Part shown: piece by piece, positions 51,965 through 60,283 of the stretch | How positions within the stretch are numbered: the first letter of the stretch is position 1 | Layout: every line of letters begins with the position of its first letter | NCBI RefSeq assembly: GCF_035621495.1 | Contig: NZ_CP141821.1 | Coordinates: forward strand, 710,760-774,759 | Direction of reading: 5' to 3' | Origin: Thermococcus sp. SY098 | GTDB lineage: Archaea; Methanobacteriota_B; Thermococci; Thermococcales; Thermococcaceae | DNA: 64,000 nucleotides | Notes under the pieces: generated by a model | Seen by the model: only the letters and a program-made list of their open reading frames with translations | What the model was told of the DNA's origin: nothing | The model's database searches: none | Translations under genes and position numbers: made by a program

Positions 51965-52456
51965 ATGTCATTCTCATATCTAAAAGACAAATTCAAGAAA
52001 AAAACGGAGGGGAATGGAAAAGATAGTAATGTAGAGATAATCAAGTTAGATGAGCTCAAAGAGAACGAGATTAACGAAGAAAGGAAAAAAGAGGAAGAGG
52101 AACTACTGAACCAAGTTATGACAAGAATAAATGAAATCGAAAATGACATCCCAAGAATAAAAGTCAGCATAGATACCCTGAAATCTCAAATACAAGAAGT
52201 CCAAGAAGAAGTTGAAAAGTTGAACAAGACTATCAAAGATGTGATGATGCTTTATGAAGTGGTGTCTCAAGAAATCAATCCATTTAAAGACCAAGAAAAA
52301 GATAATCCTCTACTTAATGAAATCCAAGAACTCAAAAGACACTTGGAGGGACTAAGAACCGAGATTGTTCAACTAAAATCAGATTTGAAGTTGTTGGCAA
52401 CACATGGAATTGATCTCGACGAAGTTATATATGAAGTAATTTCGGAGGGGAGATAA
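51965..52456 (+). CDS. arlC: Archaellum protein ArlC (FlaC)
   Basis: The 163-residue protein is charged and mostly coiled coil, with the family motif VMMLYEVVSQEINPF near residues 95-110. ArlC is part of the cytosolic assembly that couples the archaellum to the chemotaxis adaptor and motor in Euryarchaeota. GGAGGGA precedes the ATG; the arlD start follows its stop directly. Good agreement with family length. Confidence 0.9.
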   Translation: MSFSYLKDKFKKKTEGNGKDSNVEIIKLDELKENEINEERKKEEEELLNQVMTRINEIENDIPRIKVSIDTLKSQIQEVQEEVEKLNKTIKDVMMLYEVVSQEINPFKDQEKDNPLLNEIQELKRHLEGLRTEIVQLKSDLKLLATHGIDLDEVIYEVISEGR

Positions 52457-53257
52457 ATGATTACTGAGATAGAGATCGAGGAGAGACTCAAAAAACTCCG
52501 AGGAAAAATCCCCAATGTACTCATAGAGGATTTAAGAGAAAGGTTACTCAGTAAAATGGATATTCTTACTCCAGAGCAAGTCGACAAAATAATCGAGAGA
52601 ATACTCCAGACCTATTCCGGACAAGTAGAGAGGCTTATCAAGCTTGACAAACGCGTTGAAGAAATTGGCAAACATATTGAGGAAATTCGAAGCTATCTAA
52701 TAGGAAAAAAAAGCATGAGTAAAGATCAAGCAACTCTTGAGAAAATAGCTGTTGAAGAAAAACTCCTCTCTAATTATGAAGAAATCGACATTACAAACTC
52801 TGAGAAAGTTGAAAAGGAGGAAGAGGTTATGGAGAAAAGTTTTGAGATACCTCAAGAAATTAAAGATGTATTGGCTGTTTCATCAAATGGTAAGGCTCGG
52901 CTTGAAAGGATTCCTCAAGACATGACATCCACAATGGTGGCTCTAAAGTGGTTAGGATTCCTAATAGATCGTGTTGGTATGCAGAATCTCGAAAATATAC
53001 TGGAGTTCTACTATGAAATCGGCTGGATATCCGAAAACGTCCTGAATACCTTGCTAAGATATGCCAATGGGACTAAACCGCATCATAGGGAACCTAACTG
53101 GAGACCCGAAGATAAGTTAACTATTCAAGACCACTTAATTTCACTGTTGTTCATAGAAAGGCTTAGAGGCGTTAGAATAACTCGAGAAATTCTTGACTCA
53201 ATAGAACGCGAAATGAAGGTGATAAATAGAATCTTAGAGGAAGTGTACGGCGTATAG
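52457..53257 (+). CDS. arlD: Archaellum protein ArlD/E (FlaD/E)
   Basis: The 266-residue protein has an N-terminal coiled-coil part (about 1-135) and the conserved FlaD/E domain from RLERIPQDMTSTMVALKWLGFLIDRVG to the end, which binds the motor complex. The ATG comes immediately after the arlC stop; GGAGGGGAG is the ribosome-binding site. It belongs to the cytoplasmic ArlCDE scaffold of Euryarchaeota. Confidence 0.9.
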   Translation: MITEIEIEERLKKLRGKIPNVLIEDLRERLLSKMDILTPEQVDKIIERILQTYSGQVERLIKLDKRVEEIGKHIEEIRSYLIGKKSMSKDQATLEKIAVEEKLLSNYEEIDITNSEKVEKEEEVMEKSFEIPQEIKDVLAVSSNGKARLERIPQDMTSTMVALKWLGFLIDRVGMQNLENILEFYYEIGWISENVLNTLLRYANGTKPHHREPNWRPEDKLTIQDHLISLLFIERLRGVRITREILDSIEREMKVINRILEEVYGV

Positions 53258-53266
53258 GGGATTCCA

Positions 53267-53782
53267 ATGGGTTTCAGTGTCTCAGCGTCATTCGCACTTA
53301 TGTTCACAGTAGCTCTAATTTCCTTTGCTATAATGTACACAGCTATAGACAATACTTATAGTAATGTACTCGATGCAATTGAAGATCATGCCAATGATAT
53401 AATCATGACTAAATCCTCACAGCTTTATGTATCGCTTTATGATTATACTACCCAGCTTAATGTGTCTGTTTATGATGTTACATTTAACATTACAAATAGC
53501 GGCACAACACTCTCTCCACCTCGCTGGAACTTTGTATATGATGGAGTACTAACCTCAAGTAACATTGACATTGAGAACAAACAGTATATTGTACCTGGAG
53601 ACTCTTTGCTCCTAACAGTACTAAACGTTCCAAAAACTACAGATGTCCATGCTTTAGTTGTGGTTACAGAAACTGGATGCAATCTGAAATTCAAATGGCG
53701 ATGGATATGGTTGAATCAAACTGCAGGCACGGGAACTGTGGAGGTAATTAATAGTGCATGGTATTGTCCAATGGAGGGATAA
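53267..53782 (+). CDS. arlF: Archaellum stator protein ArlF (FlaF)
   Basis: The 171-residue protein has an N-terminal membrane helix (ASFALMFTVALISFAIMYTAI) and an extracellular beta-sandwich with several N-glycosylation sequons, as in ArlF, which binds the S-layer and ArlG and serves as stator. A cysteine pair in the C-terminal half (TETGCNLKF, SAWYCPMEG) could form a disulfide. Short spacings on both sides place it in the operon. Confidence 0.9.
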   Translation: MGFSVSASFALMFTVALISFAIMYTAIDNTYSNVLDAIEDHANDIIMTKSSQLYVSLYDYTTQLNVSVYDVTFNITNSGTTLSPPRWNFVYDGVLTSSNIDIENKQYIVPGDSLLLTVLNVPKTTDVHALVVVTETGCNLKFKWRWIWLNQTAGTGTVEVINSAWYCPMEG

Positions 53783-53784
53783 AC

Positions 53785-54246
53785 ATGGCAAGTAACGTTG
53801 CATCAGAACTTATACTCTTCATAGCATCTCTGCTGGTAGCAGGGATGGTTGCTGGAGGATTATACGTTGTAACACAGGATATTTCTGATGGAATAACGGT
53901 TAGAGGAAAAGACTTGGCATATAGTCTGAGACTGAATTTTGAGATTATAAATGATCCCGAGAACATCCCCACTGATAATACTGGAGCTTATATCTTTTAT
54001 ATCAAGAATATTGGAAAAGTGCCATTCACATTTGAATCTAACTCCATTATTGTCTTTATTGATGGAAATATGATACCTTCTTCAAATCTGACCTTCGTTA
54101 ACTTAAATAATCCCACATCAAATCAGCTCTATCCCTATGATGTTGGCGAGATTCATGTTGCAACTTTCCTCTCATCAGGATATCATAAAATTGTTGTCAT
54201 TCTTTCGAATGGAAAGCAGAGAGCACTAATATTCAGGATAGGGTGA
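53785..54246 (+). CDS. arlG: Archaellum stator protein ArlG (FlaG)
   Basis: The 153-residue protein has an N-terminal membrane helix (LILFIASLLVAGMVAGGLYVVT) and a beta-sandwich domain (NIGKVPFTFESNSIIVFIDG). Together with ArlF it forms a complex at the S-layer that fixes the motor. GGAGGGA precedes ATG 53785, two bases after the arlF stop. Confidence 0.9.
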   Translation: MASNVASELILFIASLLVAGMVAGGLYVVTQDISDGITVRGKDLAYSLRLNFEIINDPENIPTDNTGAYIFYIKNIGKVPFTFESNSIIVFIDGNMIPSSNLTFVNLNNPTSNQLYPYDVGEIHVATFLSSGYHKIVVILSNGKQRALIFRIG

Positions 54247-54251
54247 GAAGC

Positions 54252-54947
54252 ATGGGGACACTCCTTAAGATTCAAATTCCAAACGACGAACTACATAGAA
54301 GATTAGGGGGAGGGATACCCTCGGGAAGTATAATGCTAATTGAGGGAGATAGAGGTACTGGCAAGTCTATTTTCTCTCAAAGACTTCTCTATGGATTTTT
54401 AAAGAATAATCATACTGCTTCTTATATTTCGAGTCAATATACAACACCTGAATTTATAAATCAAATGGAATCCTTAGGTTACAGTATTATTACAGACTTA
54501 ATTAGACGACGTTTGATTTTTGTATCTGTGTATCCTCTTTTAGTCGGAGTTTCAAAAAGAGAGAAGTTCTTAACAAGATTTTTAAGTGAATCAAGAATCT
54601 GGGATAGGGATGTTGTAATTATTGATTCAATTTCTTCCCTGCTACCAGCCACTCTCGATGAAGATGAGTTGAGGAGATTGGCAGACCATATTAAAAAATT
54701 AAGCTCCTTGGGTAAAGTAATAATGCTAACAGTCAACCCCAACGATATTGATGGGGACATCTTAAGAATCTTGGAAGAAATCTCTACCATATTAGTTAGA
54801 CTGCAAGTGAAAGTTTTTGGAGGGGACTTGAAGAATTCTGCGACTATTGTGAAATATAACAATGCAATGGGGATATTCCAGAAGATTATCCCATTTAGAG
54901 TAGAACCAAGAGTAGGATTTATTGTAGAAATTGCTGCGGTGGTGTAA
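54252..54947 (+). CDS. arlH: Archaellum KaiC-like ATP-binding protein ArlH (FlaH)
   Basis: The 231-residue protein has Walker A GDRGTGKS near residue 30 and a Walker B-like VVIIDSISSLL without a catalytic glutamate, as in ArlH, which binds ATP, forms a ring and regulates ArlI. ATG 54252 overlaps nothing but lies six bases after the arlG stop; GGTGAG is the ribosome-binding site. Confidence 0.92.
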   Translation: MGTLLKIQIPNDELHRRLGGGIPSGSIMLIEGDRGTGKSIFSQRLLYGFLKNNHTASYISSQYTTPEFINQMESLGYSIITDLIRRRLIFVSVYPLLVGVSKREKFLTRFLSESRIWDRDVVIIDSISSLLPATLDEDELRRLADHIKKLSSLGKVIMLTVNPNDIDGDILRILEEISTILVRLQVKVFGGDLKNSATIVKYNNAMGIFQKIIPFRVEPRVGFIVEIAAVV

Positions 54948-54948
54948 A

Positions 54949-56574
54949 ATGGCTGAGAAATTCAGTGACAGCTTAGAGATTGCAATGGCACGTAATCCCC
55001 ATTTAAGGAGGTATATAAACAGTTTTGTCAAACAAACAGGTAAATTCCCAGAGTTTCATGTCCAGCTTAGTAGGAGCATGAAAGAAATAAAATATCCAAA
55101 CATAATCTATCCTGTTGGAGATCCGATTTTTATCCATATATACGGTGATCCAAAAACAGAAAGGAAGTATATAGTCATAGAACCTCGCATAACAAGTCCC
55201 CAAGAGGAAGAAAAGTACGAGCTTATCAAGGATAAAATCTTAGAAATGGCACCTACAAAGAGAATACCCGAGGACAAAGAGGAATTCGAAATGTTTCTTG
55301 ATTCCCTATTTGATGAGGCACTAAATAAAGTAAGCAAAGGCGGACTGTTTAGAAGAAATACTGTAAATATCACAAGAGAAGAAGCAGAGAAATTTAGATA
55401 TCTCCTAAAACGAGACATTGTTGGCATTGGACCCTTAGAACCCCTAATTCGGGATCCGTACATTGAGGATATTCACATAATTGGCGCAAATTACGTTTCT
55501 TTAGTTCACAAAATTTTCGAGTCCTTACCTACTAACATCACATTTGGGGACAACATAAGATTAGCTGACTATTTCAAAAACTTAAGTGAAAGAATGGGAA
55601 GACCTGTAAGTGATAAGAATCCTATAGTCGATGGTACCCTTCCGGATGGATCAAGAATTAACATCATATATAGCCCAGATGTCAGTATAAAAGGCCCCAG
55701 TGCTACTATAAGAAAGTTCTCAGCAACGCCCTTGAGTGTTGTACAGCTTGTTAATTGGAACACATTCTCTGCAGAAATTGCGGCATACTTATGGATTGCT
55801 CTTGAATATGGCATGAGTATATTCGTATGTGGAGAAACAGCAAGTGGAAAAACTACAACGCTGAACTCTATCATTCCCTTTATCAAGCCTAATGCAAAAA
55901 TTTATACCGCAGAGGACACTCCAGAGGTTGTAGTTCCACATCCTACTTGGCAGAGGCTAACCACAAGAGAAAGAGGCCCAGAAGAGTCAAGGGTTACACT
56001 ATTTGATCTTCTAAAGGCAGCTTTAAGATCAAGACCAAATTATATTATTGTCGGTGAGATTAGAGGTGCGGAAGGTGCAATAGCATTTCAAGCAATGCAG
56101 ACAGGACATCCCGTGCTCTCTACATTCCACGCAGGGGATATAAAAAAGATGATTCAGCGCTTTACGGGTTCGCCTATTAATGTTCCTGTCACCTTTATAG
56201 ACAACCTAAATATTGCCATTTTCCAACAAGCTGTTTATGTTAGAGGGAAATTCCTGAGAAGGGTTGTCAGTGTTGTTGAGATTGAAGGTTACTACGAAGA
56301 ACTTGGAGGAGTTGCTACAAGAAATGTGTTCGAATGGGATTCTGTTTCAGATAGGCACATTTTCAGAGGTATGAACAACTCATATATCCTCGAAAGGAAA
56401 ATAGCAGAAGTTGCAGGATATGAAGATCCCAAAGATATATACAACGAACTGTTCTTGAGGGCAAGAATAATCAAGAGGATGATAGAATTAGGCATAATGG
56501 ACTATTACTCAGTTTACAGGGAGATTAAGAATTTCTATGAGAGGGGAATAGAGGGATTAAGCTTTAGGCTATGA
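54949..56574 (+). CDS. arlI: Archaellum motor ATPase ArlI (FlaI)
   Basis: The 541-residue type II/IV secretion ATPase has the N-terminal domain (~1-200), GETASGKTT (Walker A), EDTPEV (Asp box), YIIVGEIRGAEGAIAFQAMQTGH (Walker B and His box). It powers assembly and rotation. ATG 54949, one base after the arlH stop, behind GGTGGTG. Full length and intact. Confidence 0.95.
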   Translation: MAEKFSDSLEIAMARNPHLRRYINSFVKQTGKFPEFHVQLSRSMKEIKYPNIIYPVGDPIFIHIYGDPKTERKYIVIEPRITSPQEEEKYELIKDKILEMAPTKRIPEDKEEFEMFLDSLFDEALNKVSKGGLFRRNTVNITREEAEKFRYLLKRDIVGIGPLEPLIRDPYIEDIHIIGANYVSLVHKIFESLPTNITFGDNIRLADYFKNLSERMGRPVSDKNPIVDGTLPDGSRINIIYSPDVSIKGPSATIRKFSATPLSVVQLVNWNTFSAEIAAYLWIALEYGMSIFVCGETASGKTTTLNSIIPFIKPNAKIYTAEDTPEVVVPHPTWQRLTTRERGPEESRVTLFDLLKAALRSRPNYIIVGEIRGAEGAIAFQAMQTGHPVLSTFHAGDIKKMIQRFTGSPINVPVTFIDNLNIAIFQQAVYVRGKFLRRVVSVVEIEGYYEELGGVATRNVFEWDSVSDRHIFRGMNNSYILERKIAEVAGYEDPKDIYNELFLRARIIKRMIELGIMDYYSVYREIKNFYERGIEGLSFRL

Positions 56575-56583
56575 GGTGATAAT

Positions 56584-58293
56584 GTGGGAAGGAAGAAGGC
56601 TGGAATATTTACCCAGTCAGATTTGACAATAAGAAGTTACCTAAAAGCAATATTAGTGCCGAGCATAGCTACTTCAGTGGTTCTCTTCATTATAATATCA
56701 ATTGCTCCACGCTTTGTAAGTATTCCCCGCATGGTAAGCATAGCCCTCTATGCAATACCGTTATTGCCTTTGATTTATGCTGTCTCGTACCCTTACGCAA
56801 GAGCAAGCAGTAAAAAAGTTAAAATAAACTCAAAGATACCATATTTTGCTACATATTTCGCAGTTCTATCCACAAGCGATGTAAGTAGAAGTGATTTGAT
56901 ATGGAATTTATCTACAGAGCAAATCTTAGAACCCATTGCAACGGATATGAAGAAAGTTTACTACTTAATAGCCAAGCTTCATCGTGGAATGCCCGAAGCA
57001 CTGAGATTTCTTGCAAAGAGAACACCAAGCAAAGTTTTTTCTGATTTTCTTGAAAGGCTGGCATATTCATTGGACAGTGGTGTTGAACTAAAAGACTATC
57101 TGCTCCAAGAACAGAAGACTGTTATGGATGATTATGAGACATTCTATGAGAATGCCCTCTATGATTTAGATGTATTTAAGGAAATATACTCGTCACTTAT
57201 AATTTCTGTTGTGTTTATGGTTACATTTATCATAATTGGTCCGATAATAACAGGCCAAGATATTGTGAGCCTTAGCATTTTTATGTTTGTACTTATTTTG
57301 GCCACTGAAATTGGTGTTTTGGTAGTTATAAAGCATAAAATGCCCGAAGACAAAATATGGTCGGAAACTGCAATGATACCTATTCGCAAGTCAAAAATAA
57401 TTAGAGCAGCTGTAATATCAATTACTGGAATGATAATAATGGCAATTTTATATATCCTTGTAATAAAGCCAAGGTTTGACGTGCCTCTTCTTATGAGTAT
57501 TGCAGTAGTCTTAACCCCTCTGGCATATGTTGGTAAAGTTATTGGAAATGAAGAGGAGAGCATAATTATAAAAGATGAAAACTTCCCGGCATTTATAAGG
57601 AGTTTAAGCTCGTCATTGGCAGCAAGTGGTGCTTCTCTTCATCTCGTTCTCAAGTATCTCAGCTCTCATGACTTTGGAACATTAACCCATGACATACGAA
57701 ATCTTTACCGCAGAGTTGCTATGAGAATAAATGATTCAAGGGCATGGGATTATTTTGTTTCAGATACAGGGAGCTGGCTTATAAGCATATTCTCAGAGAT
57801 ATTTAAAAAGAGCATAAAACTTGGAGCAGAACCAGATTACGTGGGTATGGTAATTTCGAGAAACTTTGAGCGTCTTGTTAGACTCAGAAGGAAGAGACAA
57901 CAAAATGTAGCCAGTTTCAAAGGTGTGATTTATGGGATTACAGGAGCTTTTGCATTTTCAGTTGCAGCAGCATTCCAAGTTGCTGTATACATGAATTACC
58001 TGTTCTCAAATATACAGGTCAGCGGAGAGTTTCTACAAAGCATAATATTTGTACCATCTTCAAGCGGCTTACGGCTAACGAGTTATATTTTAGTTGCAAT
58101 TCTCTTGCTTCATGCTTTTTTATCTTCCTTCTCAATAAAATTGGCAGATGGTGGACATTTAGGGATCTCAATTTATCATTTTGTCATATTAACATGGATT
58201 GCTGCTCTCTCCATGTATATTGGAGAGCTTGCCATGAAAAAGATGATGACATTTGCAGGGATAATCTGGCCACTTTTGGGGGTGATTCTGTGA
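56584..58293 (+). CDS. arlJ: Archaellum membrane platform protein ArlJ (FlaJ)
   Basis: The 569-residue protein has about nine membrane helices and two cytoplasmic GspF-like domains (for example FPAFIRSLSSSLAASGASLHLVLK and RFLAKRTPSKVFSDFLERLAYSLDSGVELKDYL). It is the platform on which ArlI acts. The start is GTG 56584 behind GAGGTGAT. The following gene overlaps its stop by four bases. Confidence 0.93.
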   Translation: MGRKKAGIFTQSDLTIRSYLKAILVPSIATSVVLFIIISIAPRFVSIPRMVSIALYAIPLLPLIYAVSYPYARASSKKVKINSKIPYFATYFAVLSTSDVSRSDLIWNLSTEQILEPIATDMKKVYYLIAKLHRGMPEALRFLAKRTPSKVFSDFLERLAYSLDSGVELKDYLLQEQKTVMDDYETFYENALYDLDVFKEIYSSLIISVVFMVTFIIIGPIITGQDIVSLSIFMFVLILATEIGVLVVIKHKMPEDKIWSETAMIPIRKSKIIRAAVISITGMIIMAILYILVIKPRFDVPLLMSIAVVLTPLAYVGKVIGNEEESIIIKDENFPAFIRSLSSSLAASGASLHLVLKYLSSHDFGTLTHDIRNLYRRVAMRINDSRAWDYFVSDTGSWLISIFSEIFKKSIKLGAEPDYVGMVISRNFERLVRLRRKRQQNVASFKGVIYGITGAFAFSVAAAFQVAVYMNYLFSNIQVSGEFLQSIIFVPSSSGLRLTSYILVAILLLHAFLSSFSIKLADGGHLGISIYHFVILTWIAALSMYIGELAMKKMMTFAGIIWPLLGVIL

Positions 58294-60227
58294 GAAAGGT
58301 CTTTTTTGCTGTTGTAATCTTTCTTATTTCCCTTCCACAAACAATAGCAGACTCTGTATTCTATGGATGGGTACAAATACCAACGACAATAATGATTGGA
58401 AGCACACAGATAATGCTTAAAGATATATCTGGGGCAGATGGTTCAATTTTTGTCGTATTTAAGGATGACAAAGACTCCAACATAGAAATCCTTCCACTTA
58501 GTAACTATATCCATTGGGAGGAATATAATCTCAGCTCCGAATATGTGCTACTAAATGAGAAAGGATATGCAAAACTGAAGCTCAACTTCCCGTACCTACT
58601 TGAGGGAGAAACCATGCGCTTTGGAGATTACAAAATATATTTGAAGTCTGTGACAAAAAAGCAAGCACAGTTGGAGCTGAGTTATAAAAATATTACAAAA
58701 GAATTCACATACAAGGGAGGGGAAATAAATTTCGAAGACCTAAAGCTTTCTTTGATATTAGCTCCGACAATTTTTGATGGGTATATATCTAGAGGGTATC
58801 CAAAGAAAATAGGTGAATGGAGCATAACTTTTGTGTCATATAATATCACAAAAGAAGATGGCACATTAAAGGAAATTGTTGAGCTCAAAATTAATAAAAA
58901 AACTTACTGGAGTGAAGTTGGAGATGTCCTTGATGCCGAAGGACTTAGAATAGAAATAAAGGATTTAGTTGGATCTACCTATTTGAGGATGGAGGTAGAA
59001 ATTAAAGGTGCCTACCTTAACATTAGCTTAACTCCCTATTTTGAAAGCTGGCTAAGTGAAGGAAAAACAACTAAAATTGGATCCTATATTGTAAAAATAG
59101 AGAAAATATTCTCTGATCAAGCATATGTTTCAATTAAAAATCCTTGTGGGATGCCACTCAAAAGCGGTTTAGTTAAAATTGACAAGTTTTCACGCATGCT
59201 TTCATATGACGGAATTTCAGTAGGATTCATTGAAACAAAGGAGGAAAATGGAGAAAAAAAGGTCAAGACCGTAATTATTATAGATAATGAAAAGATACCA
59301 AAAATTGAAGATGTTGCCTTTCTTAATGTTTCCTATGAAGTTCCAGCCAAGATTACCCAGTACAGCACTTTTGAGACTAAGGTTATATTAGAAAACACTG
59401 GAAAAGGCGATCTTAGATATGTCGAGATACTTCCAAATCTCTCAAAAATATTCTCTATTGTAAATGACTATCCGAGATACATTCCCACAATCAAAAGAGG
59501 AGAGAAAATTGAGCTTACCCTCGTACTACAATCCCAAGCTTATGGAAATTTAACAGTAGGGAACATCAGAGTATTGGCACATGCTCCTTACGAGCTTTCA
59601 TGCTATGGTTTAGGAGAAGTTGAATTTTCTTCAGAAAGAAAAAGGGTAGAAATTCTAAAAGCAGAGCCAAACTACAGTATTGATGTAAAGACTCTAAACG
59701 GAACAGTCGGGAGTCCTATTCCACTTAATATTACGATAGCAAATTTAGGTAATGTAGATAGCCCGTTTGATTTGACTGTTGCGCTCCCAAAGGAATTCGG
59801 TGTTGTCGCAGAGAACTTTACGATATACGGAAAGTGGCTTCACTTAAGGGATACCTTAAAACCTGGTACCTCAAAGACATATAAAATGTTCTTAATCTCC
59901 ACAAAAGAGGGACAGTACGAAGTGGAAGTTTTAGTAAAGAGCTTTGGAAAGTTATTCCAAAAATCTACAACATTAACAGTAACCTCATTAGTAAAGGAAC
60001 ACACTGAAAATATTTTATTAAATCAAAATGTCACATGTACCCCAAAAGTCATAGAAAGAGTTGTAGAGGTTCCCAAGATTATCCAACAAAACAACACTGT
60101 TACCGTGGAAGCTGTTTCACTGAAGTGGAAAATTGTGTATGGTGGAGGATTCTTCGTAGGTGGAGTAATATTTATTTTAGCCCTGGCATGGATAGCAGCG
60201 AAATTGGAAGAACGGAAGGAGAGGTAG
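58290..60227 (+). CDS. Secreted S-layer-like (COG1361) protein, last gene of the archaellum operon
   Basis: The 645-residue protein has a signal peptide (VRKVFFAVVIFLISLPQTIA), repeated beta domains (about 20-345), a CARDB/NEW3-type region (NVSYEVPAKITQYSTFETKVILENTGKGDLRYVEI and NITIANLGNVDSPFDLTVALP) and a C-terminal membrane helix (FFVGGVIFILALAWIAAKL) with a basic end. GTG 58290 overlaps the arlJ stop in GTGA, so its synthesis is coupled to that of the motor. It would face the S-layer and may help anchor the archaellum or belong to the envelope; no known arl gene corresponds to it. Confidence 0.75.
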   Translation: MRKVFFAVVIFLISLPQTIADSVFYGWVQIPTTIMIGSTQIMLKDISGADGSIFVVFKDDKDSNIEILPLSNYIHWEEYNLSSEYVLLNEKGYAKLKLNFPYLLEGETMRFGDYKIYLKSVTKKQAQLELSYKNITKEFTYKGGEINFEDLKLSLILAPTIFDGYISRGYPKKIGEWSITFVSYNITKEDGTLKEIVELKINKKTYWSEVGDVLDAEGLRIEIKDLVGSTYLRMEVEIKGAYLNISLTPYFESWLSEGKTTKIGSYIVKIEKIFSDQAYVSIKNPCGMPLKSGLVKIDKFSRMLSYDGISVGFIETKEENGEKKVKTVIIIDNEKIPKIEDVAFLNVSYEVPAKITQYSTFETKVILENTGKGDLRYVEILPNLSKIFSIVNDYPRYIPTIKRGEKIELTLVLQSQAYGNLTVGNIRVLAHAPYELSCYGLGEVEFSSERKRVEILKAEPNYSIDVKTLNGTVGSPIPLNITIANLGNVDSPFDLTVALPKEFGVVAENFTIYGKWLHLRDTLKPGTSKTYKMFLISTKEGQYEVEVLVKSFGKLFQKSTTLTVTSLVKEHTENILLNQNVTCTPKVIERVVEVPKIIQQNNTVTVEAVSLKWKIVYGGGFFVGGVIFILALAWIAAKLEERKER

Positions 60228-60283
60228 TATAACTCAACCTAAGTATTATAAACCCTCCCCCTTTCTTTCCTTTAGGTGAGAAG

